Assembly (NCBI GenBank): GCA_028873745.1
Contig: JAPPNT010000102.1
Span: 1 to 6,791, forward strand
Source of the DNA: Chloroflexota bacterium
GTDB taxonomy: Bacteria; Chloroflexota; Dehalococcoidia; Lucifugimonadales; UBA1127
Reading direction: 5' to 3'
Length of the DNA stretch: 6,791 bases
In this document: positions 1-5,356 of the stretch, piece after piece
Layout of the letters: every line of letters begins with the position of its first letter
Numbering within the stretch: the first letter of the stretch is position 1
Made by a program: the position numbers and the translations under genes
The notes under the pieces: generated by a model
What the model was told of the DNA's origin: nothing
Database searches by the model: none
Seen by the model: only the letters and a program-made list of their open reading frames with translations

Positions 1-1884
1 GATGACGCCGGCGCAGGACTTGCCCCGGCCGTCGATGACGACCCACCCAGCGCCCTGCGTGATGACGGGAGTGTGGCCGTTGCCATTGCCGTTGCCGGGC
101 ACGTACAGGTCGGGGCGTACGCTGATCTCGCCGGTCTTGCGCAGGTCCAACTGGCGCTTGAACTCGGCGACGGACTCCCACGCGACGGCGCGGTCGCGGT
201 TGCCGCTGGCGCACACCGCGCCGCGGACGCCGACGATGTCCGGGTTGACGCGGGCGAGCTCGTCGAGGTCGTCGAGCTTGAGATGGCCGGAGAGGGCCGT
301 GCTCATGCCGAGCTTCTTGCCCTCCAGGACGATGTCGCGGAGCTCGTCCTCGCTCAGGAAGTCGAAGAGGTTGCGTCCGTCCTTGATGAGGGTGTCGATG
401 AGGAAGCCGTCGCACTCGCCGTCCTTGGCGAGCTGCACCATGAGGTGCGGGTCAAGGCCGCCCTCGTACAGGAGGTTGTCGGCGAAGAGGGAGCCGACGA
501 GCTTCGTGTTGTAGCCCTCCATGGCGCGGCGGGACTCGCGGAGGACCTCGACGGCCACGTCGTAGTCGGCCTGCATGAAGCCGACCTTGACGGAGGTAGC
601 GTCCATGACGGCGGCGGCATAGGCGGCCATCGCGACGGTGCCGGCCTGGTTGGGCACGACACCGAGGGTCACGCTGACGTGGTTCTCCGGCTGGATGGCC
701 GCGCGCACCTGACGGACGGTGTGCGGGTGGCCGGAACCGACGAGGGCCTCCTGCAGGTTCTTCACGTCAACGACATCGGCGCCGCCGCGCTCGGCCTCGA
801 GGGCCTCGGGGACGTCCTGCACGCTGACCATGAGGAGCATGCCGGTGGCGAAGAAGGGGCTGTTGTTGCCGGTGAGCCACGCGGCCCTCGGCTGCACGGA
901 GAGCGCGGGCTGGGGCGGCCGCGGCTTGAGGGGCTCTAGCTCGGCTTTGAGCTGGGCCTTCTCGGCGTCCGTGAGCTGCGGGAGGGGCTGGCGGGTTGGG
1001 CCGCCGGCCATGCCCATGAGCTCGCCCCAGTATTTGACCATCGCGACGGGGAGTGCGCCGCCGTTCTTGTCCATCGTGCGGGTCCACCAGGTGTCGTTGA
1101 GCTCCTTGAGGCGGCGGAGGTGCTTGTCGTAGAAGGCGTCATCGTAGTCGCCGACGGAGGCCTTCTCAATGAACTGGACATAGTAGTTGCACTCGGGGGT
1201 GTCGAAGCGCCAGTCGGAGGTGTTGGCGAACATCACCTGCTGCTGGAAGCCGAGGTCCTGGGCGAAGGGGTAGATCCACTCGTCGGGGGTGCTGATGACG
1301 TAATCCTTGCCGAGGGAGAGGTGCGTCTCAATGGAGAGCTGCTGGTTAAAGCTGGCCTCCTTGACGCCGACGACCTGCGGCAGCCGGCAGATGCGCCCAA
1401 GCCCCTGAGGGCTCATGACGATGCCGAACTGCGGGGAGTTGTAGAACATGATGCCCAGGTTGGTGTTGTCGCTGAGGGTCTTGACGTAGTCGATGACCTG
1501 CTCCTCCGTCTTGGCCTCCATGTAGGGGGCAGCGACGATGAGGAGGTCGAAGCCGGCATCCTCGGCGTGGCGGGCGAGGTCGAGGGTCTCGCGGGCGGAG
1601 GTGTGGGTGACGTGGGCGCCGATGGGCCAGCGGCCGGCGGCCTCCTCGGCGACGATGTCCATGACGCGGACGCGCTCGTCGTGGGTGAGGCTCCAGAACT
1701 CGCCCATGCCCCACGTGCAGCCCGCGCCCCGGGTGCCGAGGCTGCGCACGTGGCGGACGTTGCGGCGCAGGCCGTCCTCGTCGAGGTCGCCGTTGTCCTT
1801 GAAGGGCGTGATCAGCGTGGTCCACTGCCCCTTCAACGTCTCCCAAGCCCAGTCCTGTGCTTCATGCGCCTTGTAGTGCGCCAT
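1..1884 (-). CDS. Fused DapA-family aldolase / MfnB-like furan synthase, C-terminus off the window
   Basis: An uninterrupted frame of 628 codons starts at ATG 1884, preceded by the ribosome binding site GGAGGG (1894-1889), and runs off the left edge. Residues ~15-300 are a class I aldolase of the DapA/NAL family: Tyr148 in FYNSP and the Schiff-base Lys175 in GVKEAS are present, while the usual GTTGE loop reads CTWGMGE (56-62), so the substrate is probably not that of true DapA. A Pro-rich linker (~317-332) follows. Residues 349-580 match MfnB, which condenses two glyceraldehyde-3-phosphates into 4-(hydroxymethyl)-2-furancarboxaldehyde phosphate in methanofuran synthesis. If Met349 is counted as 1, Lys375 and Lys433 fall on the family's Lys27 and Lys85; DTLIKDG (497-503) supplies the conserved Asp and Lys. 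No ribosome binding site precedes Met349, which supports a true fusion. A GNGNGNG linker (597-603) leads to a third, truncated domain with VIDGRGKSCAGVI, faintly TusA-like. Domain calls are from motif memory; the joint function is unknown. Confidence 0.85.
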   Translation of the reverse strand, partial: MAHYKAHEAQDWAWETLKGQWTTLITPFKDNGDLDEDGLRRNVRHVRSLGTRGAGCTWGMGEFWSLTHDERVRVMDIVAEEAAGRWPIGAHVTHTSARETLDLARHAEDAGFDLLIVAAPYMEAKTEEQVIDYVKTLSDNTNLGIMFYNSPQFGIVMSPQGLGRICRLPQVVGVKEASFNQQLSIETHLSLGKDYVISTPDEWIYPFAQDLGFQQQVMFANTSDWRFDTPECNYYVQFIEKASVGDYDDAFYDKHLRRLKELNDTWWTRTMDKNGGALPVAMVKYWGELMGMAGGPTRQPLPQLTDAEKAQLKAELEPLKPRPPQPALSVQPRAAWLTGNNSPFFATGMLLMVSVQDVPEALEAERGGADVVDVKNLQEALVGSGHPHTVRQVRAAIQPENHVSVTLGVVPNQAGTVAMAAYAAAVMDATSVKVGFMQADYDVAVEVLRESRRAMEGYNTKLVGSLFADNLLYEGGLDPHLMVQLAKDGECDGFLIDTLIKDGRNLFDFLSEDELRDIVLEGKKLGMSTALSGHLKLDDLDELARVNPDIVGVRGAVCASGNRDRAVAWESVAEFKRQLDLRKTGEISVRPDLYVPGNGNGNGHTPVITQGAGWVVIDGRGKSCAGVI

Positions 1885-1907
1885 CGTTCCCTCCGTCACG
1901 CGGCTTG

Positions 1908-1927
1908 CCACACACGGGGGTGTGTGG
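1908..1927 (-). promoter_or_regulatory. Hairpin in the 5' leader of the fusion gene
   Basis: CCACACAC and GTGTGTGG form perfect 8-base arms around a four-base loop. It lies between the predicted transcription start (~1931) and the ribosome binding site (1894-1889). It could be an mRNA stem-loop affecting stability or translation, or a second DNA operator. No U-run follows, so it is not a typical terminator. Confidence 0.4.
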
Positions 1928-1937
1928 GCCTGAATTG

Positions 1938-1966
1938 AGTCTAGTTTGGGGGCTAGACAGTGTCAA
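1938..1966 (-). promoter_or_regulatory. Sigma70-type promoter of the aldolase/MfnB fusion gene
   Basis: Read on the minus strand there is a perfect -35 box TTGACA (1966-1961), a 17-base spacer and a -10 box TAGACT (1943-1938, 4 of 6 consensus bases). Transcription would begin near 1931, giving a leader of about 47 bases before ATG 1884. The box quality, optimal spacing and position make this the best promoter candidate in the window. Confidence 0.65.
1939..1958. promoter_or_regulatory. Palindromic operator candidate inside the promoter
   Basis: A perfect inverted repeat, GTCTAG - 8 bases - CTAGAC, occupies most of the spacer and part of the -10 box of the leftward promoter. A dimeric repressor bound here would block RNA polymerase, so this is a plausible operator. 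The regulator is not encoded in the window and the binding family cannot be named. Confidence 0.45.
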
Positions 1967-1976
1967 TTGAGACGCT

Positions 1977-2006
1977 TTGACCCCAGCGCGGCGTTTCAGC
2001 TAGAGT
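1977..2006 (+). promoter_or_regulatory. Possible rightward promoter for the RidA-family gene
   Basis: TTGACC (1977-1982, 5 of 6 consensus bases) and TAGAGT (2001-2006, 4 of 6) are separated by 18 bases. The -35 box lies back to back with that of the leftward promoter, about 10 bases apart. Transcription from ~2013 would give a leader of about 134 bases that contains the tandem repeat at 2056-2100. The fit is moderate. Confidence 0.35.
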
Positions 2007-2055
2007 CTTACCCGCTCGGTTTGCTTCCAAACTCCTCCGCACGTATGACCCTTCG

Positions 2056-2100
2056 ACAGGCTCAGGGCGAACGGGAGGAGACAGGCCCAAGGCGAACGGG
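2056..2100. repeat. Two 20-base direct repeats with a 25-base period
   Basis: The units at 2056-2075 and 2081-2100 agree at 18 of 20 positions and share ACAGGC and GGCGAACGGG. Together with the preceding CCCTTCG the first unit resembles a short palindromic repeat seen scattered through many high-GC genomes; that resemblance is from memory. The pair lies in the presumed leader of the RidA-family gene, so it may be a local duplication of one dispersed element. Confidence 0.55.
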
Positions 2101-2146
2101 GGAGTTTGCCAGCGACAACACGCGGTTGTATCAAAGGAGGACTGCC

Positions 2147-2533
2147 TTGGATGTGAGCTATCACAACTACCCGGACATTGCGCCGACGATTGGCAACTAC
2201 TCTCGGGCGGCGCGGGCGGGCGACATGTTCTTCTTCGCGGGGACGACGGCGGGCGGGACTGACGCCGAGCACGGCGACCTGCCGTCGCAGGTGCGGGCGA
2301 CGCTCGACCGGATCCGGCGCATTCTGGAACGCGAGGGGCAGTCGCTGGGGGATGTCGTCCGGTTGGTGACGTACGTGACGAGCATCGGCGAGTGGCGGGC
2401 GCACGGTGCGACTATCGGCGGCATCTTCGAGGAGTTTTTCCAGGGGAGGTACCCGCCGAACACGCTCATCGGCATCGCGGAGCTGGCGGAGCCGACGATG
2501 AAGGTGGAGATTGAGGCGACTGCGGTGTTCTAG
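2147..2533 (+). CDS. RidA/YjgF/UK114-family protein lacking the catalytic arginine
   Basis: This 128-residue protein has the full length and motif order of the RidA fold, a trimeric alpha/beta protein: a GNY segment (16-18), FFFAGTT (28-34), the helix containing QVRATLDRIRRIL, VVRLVTYVT (70-78) and the ending KVEIEATAVF. RidA enzymes hydrolyse reactive enamine/imine intermediates using an Arg near residue 105. Here the position that aligns with it is Asn105 (YPPNTL), although the downstream EIEA glutamate is kept. It therefore more likely belongs to the Rid subgroups without classic deaminase activity, which often accompany catabolic genes. The start chosen is TTG 2147, six bases after a strong AAAGGAGG (2133-2140); GTG 2153 is the alternative, with a longer spacing. 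The frame stays open further upstream, but that part is repeat sequence and does not resemble RidA. The substrate is unknown. Confidence 0.88.
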   Translation: MDVSYHNYPDIAPTIGNYSRAARAGDMFFFAGTTAGGTDAEHGDLPSQVRATLDRIRRILEREGQSLGDVVRLVTYVTSIGEWRAHGATIGGIFEEFFQGRYPPNTLIGIAELAEPTMKVEIEATAVF

Positions 2534-2557
2534 GGGGAACGGCGGCAAGGACCCTGG

Positions 2558-2577
2558 ATACCGGCTTCCGCCGGTAT
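2558..2577. repeat. Short inverted repeat ATACCGGC-ttcc-GCCGGTAT
   Basis: Perfect 8-base arms surround a four-base loop 24 bases after the RidA-family stop codon. The surrounding CCTGGATACCGGC and GGTATGACGG have the style of dispersed palindromic (REP-like) elements in environmental bacteria. It could also act as a weak transcript end for the upstream gene, but no T-run follows. Confidence 0.5.
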
Positions 2578-2633
2578 GACGGTGGGAATGAGCGGGAAAG
2601 CTCAGGTAGTTGGTGGTTAGCCCCCCATCCCGA

Positions 2634-2657
2634 CCTTCCCCCGTGATCGGGGGAAGG
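2634..2657. repeat. Inverted repeat CCTTCCCCCG-tgat-CGGGGGAAGG
   Basis: Perfect 10-base arms and a four-base loop form a very stable hairpin in the convergent gap. Its form suggests another REP-like element. The absence of a T-run on either side argues against a classic intrinsic terminator, though a stem this stable may protect 3' ends. Confidence 0.55.
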
Positions 2658-2675
2658 AGTGAGGCCGGCACCCGT

Positions 2676-2727
2676 CGTCGTTCCTGCCCCCGTATCGTGG
2701 TACGGGGCAGGCTTCGCAGGAACGACG
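2676..2727. repeat. Nested inverted repeat with 12-base outer arms
   Basis: The outer arms CGTCGTTCCTGC (2676-2687) and GCAGGAACGACG (2716-2727) are perfectly complementary. A competing inner pairing joins CTGCCCCCGTA (2684-2694) to TACGGGGCAG (2701-2710) with one bulged C. The two stems share a few bases, so they are alternative or stacked structures. This looks like a dispersed palindromic element rather than part of a gene. Confidence 0.55.
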
Positions 2728-2737
2728 AGCAGATATG

Positions 2738-2768
2738 AGAGCGCCCCGCCGAAATGACGGGGCGCTCT
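2738..2768. terminator. Possible bidirectional terminator between convergent genes
   Basis: AGAGCGCCCCG and CGGGGCGCTCT form perfect 11-base arms around a nine-base loop. The hairpin lies 22 bases beyond the stop codon of the leftward Rieske gene and also downstream of the rightward RidA-family gene. GC-rich stem and position fit a terminator serving both, but there is no clear T-run on either strand, so it may need Rho or be another repeat. Confidence 0.45.
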
Positions 2769-2790
2769 GCCTTGCTTCGTGGAGAAGGGG

Positions 2791-4086
2791 CTATGCCTTC
2801 GTCGCCACCCATGTCGTTGGTCCGGTCATTTTCTCCCTGGCTAGCTCAACCGCTTCCAGGGGCTCCATGTCGGCGGGGACGGTGACGCGAGCGGTGTGGA
2901 CGCGGTAGGCCTCGGGGTTCCAGGGGCCGCTCGGCTCCTCGCCTTCCTGCAGGGCTCGGGCGGCGTTCAGCAGGCGGCGGCGCACCTTGATGATGGACTC
3001 GTCCGAGCTGACGAGGCGCTCCTTGCTGCGATCGGCCCGCGGGCCCCACTGGTCCTCGACGAGGGCGAGGTCCTGGATGGGGAAGGCCTTGATGCCGGTG
3101 TACGAGTAGTTCTTCTGGGCGATGCGGTCGACCAGATAGTCGTTGTCCTTGTTCTCCTTGGCCGTGAAGGTGCCGGGAATCTGCTCCGGGTAGGTGTAGC
3201 CGCCGTACCGGTCCTCCCAGACCTGTTGCTGGGTGAAGGGGTTGTAGCTCCAGCGGAGCCGGTACATGTAGCAACTCTCGTCGTCGATGGGGATGCGCAT
3301 GTTGCTGGAGTAGACGTCCGGGCCGGAGATGCCGGCCGAACTGTAGCTGGGCATGTAGAAGTGGCCCACGGCGGCCTGCTGCTGCCCGTCCGACGTCCTG
3401 CTGACCGACACGTTCTGCACGCCGTAGTCGGTCTCGATGTAGTCGGCATAGGTGCGGTTGAGGAAGCTGTTGAAGACGCCTGCGCCGAACCGTCGGCCGG
3501 GGTTGCCCTCGTTGTTGTCCAGCGTGCTGTGGAGGAAGAAGGCGTGGGAGGGGTCGTAGTCGCCCTCAAGCGCCTGGAAGTAGTTGCAGCGCAGCCAGTA
3601 CTTGCGGAGGTAGCGGCGGTCCTCGCCGTAGTCGAGCCACTCGAACGCTGGCTTGGGCGGTTCCTTGTCGGCGGGGCCCATGTAGGCCCATATGATGCCG
3701 CCCCTGTCCCAGCAGGGGTAGGCCTTGACCTGCACCTTGTCCTTGTAGGTCTCGCCCTCCGGGGAGTTGGGGAGGTCAACGCAGGCCCCAGTTACGTCGA
3801 ACTTCCAGCCGTGGTAGACGCACCGGATGCCGCACTCCTCGTTCCGGCCGAAGAAGAGGGGCGCGCCACGGTGGGGGCAGTAGGCGTCGACGAGGCCGGG
3901 GTTGCCGTTGGAATCGCGGAAGGCGATGAGCTTCTCGCTCAGCAGCGTCACGCGCACTGGCGGGCAGTCGGCGGACGGGATCTCCTCGGACAGCAGAGCG
4001 GGGATCCAGTGTCGGCGGAACAGCTCGCCCATCGGCGTGCCGGGGCCGGTCTGCGTCAGCATGTCATTGTCTTGAACGCTAAGCAT
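2791..4086 (-). CDS. Rieske non-heme iron oxygenase, phthalate 4,5-dioxygenase-like
   Basis: This 431-residue protein is the terminal oxygenase of a two- or three-component ring-hydroxylating or O-demethylating system; it would insert oxygen into an aromatic or similar substrate using electrons from a separate reductase. The [2Fe-2S] Rieske ligands are Cys70-x-His72 and Cys89-x2-His92, in CPHRGAPLFFGR and CVYHGWKFD. The mononuclear iron site is Asp178-x2-His181-x4-His186 in EGDYDPSHAFFLH, with Asp339 (FPIQD) a candidate third ligand. The length and the N-terminal GPGTPMGELFRRHW pattern match the phthalate/vanillate oxygenase group. ATG 4086 is preceded by AGGAGG (4098-4093) at a six-base spacing. 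No reductase or ferredoxin gene lies in the window, so the electron donor must be encoded elsewhere. The substrate cannot be predicted from sequence alone. Confidence 0.92.
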   Translation of the reverse strand: MLSVQDNDMLTQTGPGTPMGELFRRHWIPALLSEEIPSADCPPVRVTLLSEKLIAFRDSNGNPGLVDAYCPHRGAPLFFGRNEECGIRCVYHGWKFDVTGACVDLPNSPEGETYKDKVQVKAYPCWDRGGIIWAYMGPADKEPPKPAFEWLDYGEDRRYLRKYWLRCNYFQALEGDYDPSHAFFLHSTLDNNEGNPGRRFGAGVFNSFLNRTYADYIETDYGVQNVSVSRTSDGQQQAAVGHFYMPSYSSAGISGPDVYSSNMRIPIDDESCYMYRLRWSYNPFTQQQVWEDRYGGYTYPEQIPGTFTAKENKDNDYLVDRIAQKNYSYTGIKAFPIQDLALVEDQWGPRADRSKERLVSSDESIIKVRRRLLNAARALQEGEEPSGPWNPEAYRVHTARVTVPADMEPLEAVELAREKMTGPTTWVATKA

Positions 4087-4144
4087 GACGTTCCTCCTTC
4101 GGGACTTCGTTGCGCGGGGGTGAAAGGGGGTAGAATCTGAGGCG

Positions 4145-4174
4145 ATGCTAGCGCGGCCCCAAGGGGGTTGTCAA
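4145..4174 (-). promoter_or_regulatory. Promoter of the Rieske oxygenase gene
   Basis: On the minus strand a perfect TTGACA (4174-4169) is followed by an 18-base spacer and TAGCAT (4150-4145, 4 of 6 consensus bases). Transcription would begin near 4138 and give a leader of about 50 bases before ATG 4086. The -35 box is embedded in AATTGACA, the same eight bases as at the promoter of the fusion gene. Confidence 0.5.
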
Positions 4175-4207
4175 TTTGGGCGAGGCGCGGCGAGGAGGGG
4201 GAACCGA

Positions 4208-4450
4208 GTGACGGAAGAACAGAGCGACATCATCACGATGGCCGACATGGCGGCGGTCTTCGAGGTCACGGACGCGCTTGACGTCGACCGGGAGCTGGTG
4301 CGAGTCGAGCTTACGAAGGAGGACCCGGGCGCCATCGGCGAGGGGGCGAACGGCGAGATCGAGATCACGCTCCCGCTGAGCGCGCCGATCGAGCCGTTCA
4401 TGGCGTCGGTGCGGCAATATCTGATTGGGCTGGGGTACTCGGAAGGGTAG
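4208..4450 (+). CDS. Small acidic protein of unknown function
   Basis: An 80-residue protein starts at GTG 4208, seven bases after GGAGGGG (4194-4200). An in-frame ATG at 4145 would add 21 residues rich in Gly and Arg, but it overlaps the opposite-strand promoter and has no good ribosome binding site. The sequence is acidic, with a helical start (EEQSDIITMADMAAVFEV), a strand-rich centre (GEIEITLPLSAP) and a helical end (FMASVRQYLIGLGYSE). No signal peptide, membrane segment or cysteine pair is visible, so it is likely a cytosolic small domain or subunit. I do not recognise the family. TAGAAT at 4131-4136 is a possible -10 box, without a convincing -35. The gene is divergent from the Rieske gene and 117 bases ahead of the next gene. 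Confidence 0.65.
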   Translation: MTEEQSDIITMADMAAVFEVTDALDVDRELVRVELTKEDPGAIGEGANGEIEITLPLSAPIEPFMASVRQYLIGLGYSEG

Positions 4451-4494
4451 GGCGGGAACGCTGCGTTCGGCGTGTCAGGGCGCGAGGGGTGTGT

Positions 4495-4511
4495 GCTACC
4501 ATACTTGTAGC
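4495..4511. promoter_or_regulatory. Small inverted repeat overlapping a possible -10 box
   Basis: GCTAC and GTAGC form 5-base arms around seven bases. TACCAT (4497-4502) inside it resembles a -10 box for the downstream gene, but no good -35 box is found at the right distance. It might be an operator-plus-promoter element; support is thin. Confidence 0.25.
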
Positions 4512-4514
4512 TTG

Positions 4515-4543
4515 CCGGCGCGCATTGGAACCGCCTGCGCCGG
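4515..4543 (+). promoter_or_regulatory. Hairpin between the small gene and the Asp-tailed protein gene
   Basis: CCGGCGC (4515-4521) pairs perfectly with GCGCCGG (4537-4543) across a 15-base loop. It could end transcription of the small gene or be a leader hairpin of the next gene, whose start lies 25 bases further on. There is no T-run, so a terminator role is weak. Confidence 0.3.
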
Positions 4544-4567
4544 GGAGCACTCCACCTGTGAGGCAAC

Positions 4568-5356
4568 ATGAGCAAGCTGATCCAACGCATTGAACGATTG
4601 AACAAAGACGCGCCCGCTCCAATGGGCTTTGGGGCGGCTGCGCGGCGGCAGCCGATGCCGACGATGGTGCTGCTGGCCGCGACCGCGGAGCCGGAGGCCG
4701 TCGCCAACGCGAACGGGGTGGCGCTGGACGCGGTCATCTTTCGTGGGGACGGCGTCGACGGGGCTGCCGCCGCCAAGGCGATGCAGGCGCTACCGGACGT
4801 GCCGTGGGGGGCGCAGGCCAACACGCTTTCGCAGGGCGAGGTCTCGGCGCTGGTTGAGGCGGGGGCGGACTTCGTCTCGCTGACGGGGCTGACGTCGGCG
4901 CTGGACGCGCTGCGGGACGAGGACGTGGGCAAGCTGCTAGTGGTGCCGGTGGACCTGAAGGAGGAACACGCCCGGTCACTGGAGGTGATGCCGGTCGACG
5001 CCGTGATGTACGCGGACGCCGTAGCGTCACCGCTGACGCTGGAGGTGCTGATGCACCTAGCGACGGCGCGGTGCGAGATCGGTCGACCGTTCCTGCTGCC
5101 GGTACACGGCGCGTTGACAGCGTGGGAGCTCGAGTGCCTGCGCGAGATCGGCGTCGAGGGCGTGGTGGCGGACCTGGAGACCACGAACGCCGAGGGGCTG
5201 CAGGCGCTATCTGACGCGATCCGCGGGCTGCCCCGGCGGAAGTCGCGCGGCGAATCGTTGTCAGCGACGCTGCCGCGGCTCGGCGGCAGGGCGCGGCCGC
5301 AGCACGACGATGACGACGACGACTTCGACCCGGACGACCCAGATGATCTTCCGTAA
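4568..5356 (+). CDS. Unknown alpha/beta (possibly TIM-barrel-like) protein with Asp-rich tail
   Basis: This 262-residue protein starts at ATG 4568, four bases after GTGAGG (4558-4563). The body alternates short hydrophobic strands with helices: MVLLAAT (33-39), LDAVIFRGDGVDG (53-65), DFVSLTGLTSALD (101-113), KLLVVPVDL (122-130), VDAVMYAD (143-150), PFLLPVHG (174-181) and GVEGVVADLET (195-205). That rhythm resembles a (beta/alpha) barrel such as a small aldolase or phosphate-binding barrel, but no catalytic Lys motif or complete phosphate-binding Gly motif is certain. After a basic stretch (PRRKSRG, 222-228) the protein ends in a run of Asp broken by Pro and Phe (247-260). No membrane segment is seen. 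The last 14 bases overlap the start of the protease gene, so the two are probably translationally coupled and functionally related. I do not recognise the family. Confidence 0.75.
   Translation: MSKLIQRIERLNKDAPAPMGFGAAARRQPMPTMVLLAATAEPEAVANANGVALDAVIFRGDGVDGAAAAKAMQALPDVPWGAQANTLSQGEVSALVEAGADFVSLTGLTSALDALRDEDVGKLLVVPVDLKEEHARSLEVMPVDAVMYADAVASPLTLEVLMHLATARCEIGRPFLLPVHGALTAWELECLREIGVEGVVADLETTNAEGLQALSDAIRGLPRRKSRGESLSATLPRLGGRARPQHDDDDDDFDPDDPDDLP

Noticed and set aside
838..842. Separate mfnB-like gene starting at the Met349 codon
   Set aside because: No ribosome binding site precedes it and the frame is continuous with the aldolase through a Pro-rich linker, so a fusion is the simpler reading.
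73..939. Open frame of 288 codons on the plus strand
   Set aside because: It lies opposite the fusion gene, is dominated by Val, Gly, Ala, Asp and Glu in the pattern typical of high-GC antisense frames, and has no domain signature.
1120..1938. Open frame of 272 codons on the plus strand
   Set aside because: Antisense to the DapA-type domain, with repetitive Val/Gly/Glu composition, no ribosome binding site and no recognisable motif.
1946..2146. Longer N-terminus for the RidA-family protein
   Set aside because: The upstream in-frame codons translate promoter and repeat sequence and do not resemble the family; the strong AAAGGAGG sits just before TTG 2147.
2534..2790. CRISPR array or small RNA gene in the convergent gap
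   Set aside because: The repeats are inverted and all different, with no regular direct repeat and spacer pattern and no promoter-terminator pair for an RNA gene.
2896..4140. Open frame of 414 codons on the plus strand
   Set aside because: It is exactly antisense to the Rieske oxygenase, whose metal-binding motifs are complete, and the translation is low-complexity Val/Ala/Gly/Glu.
5310..5342. Earlier ATG for the site-2 protease
   Set aside because: It would add a Thr-rich stretch that is merely the shifted frame of the upstream Asp-rich tail and is not part of the family.
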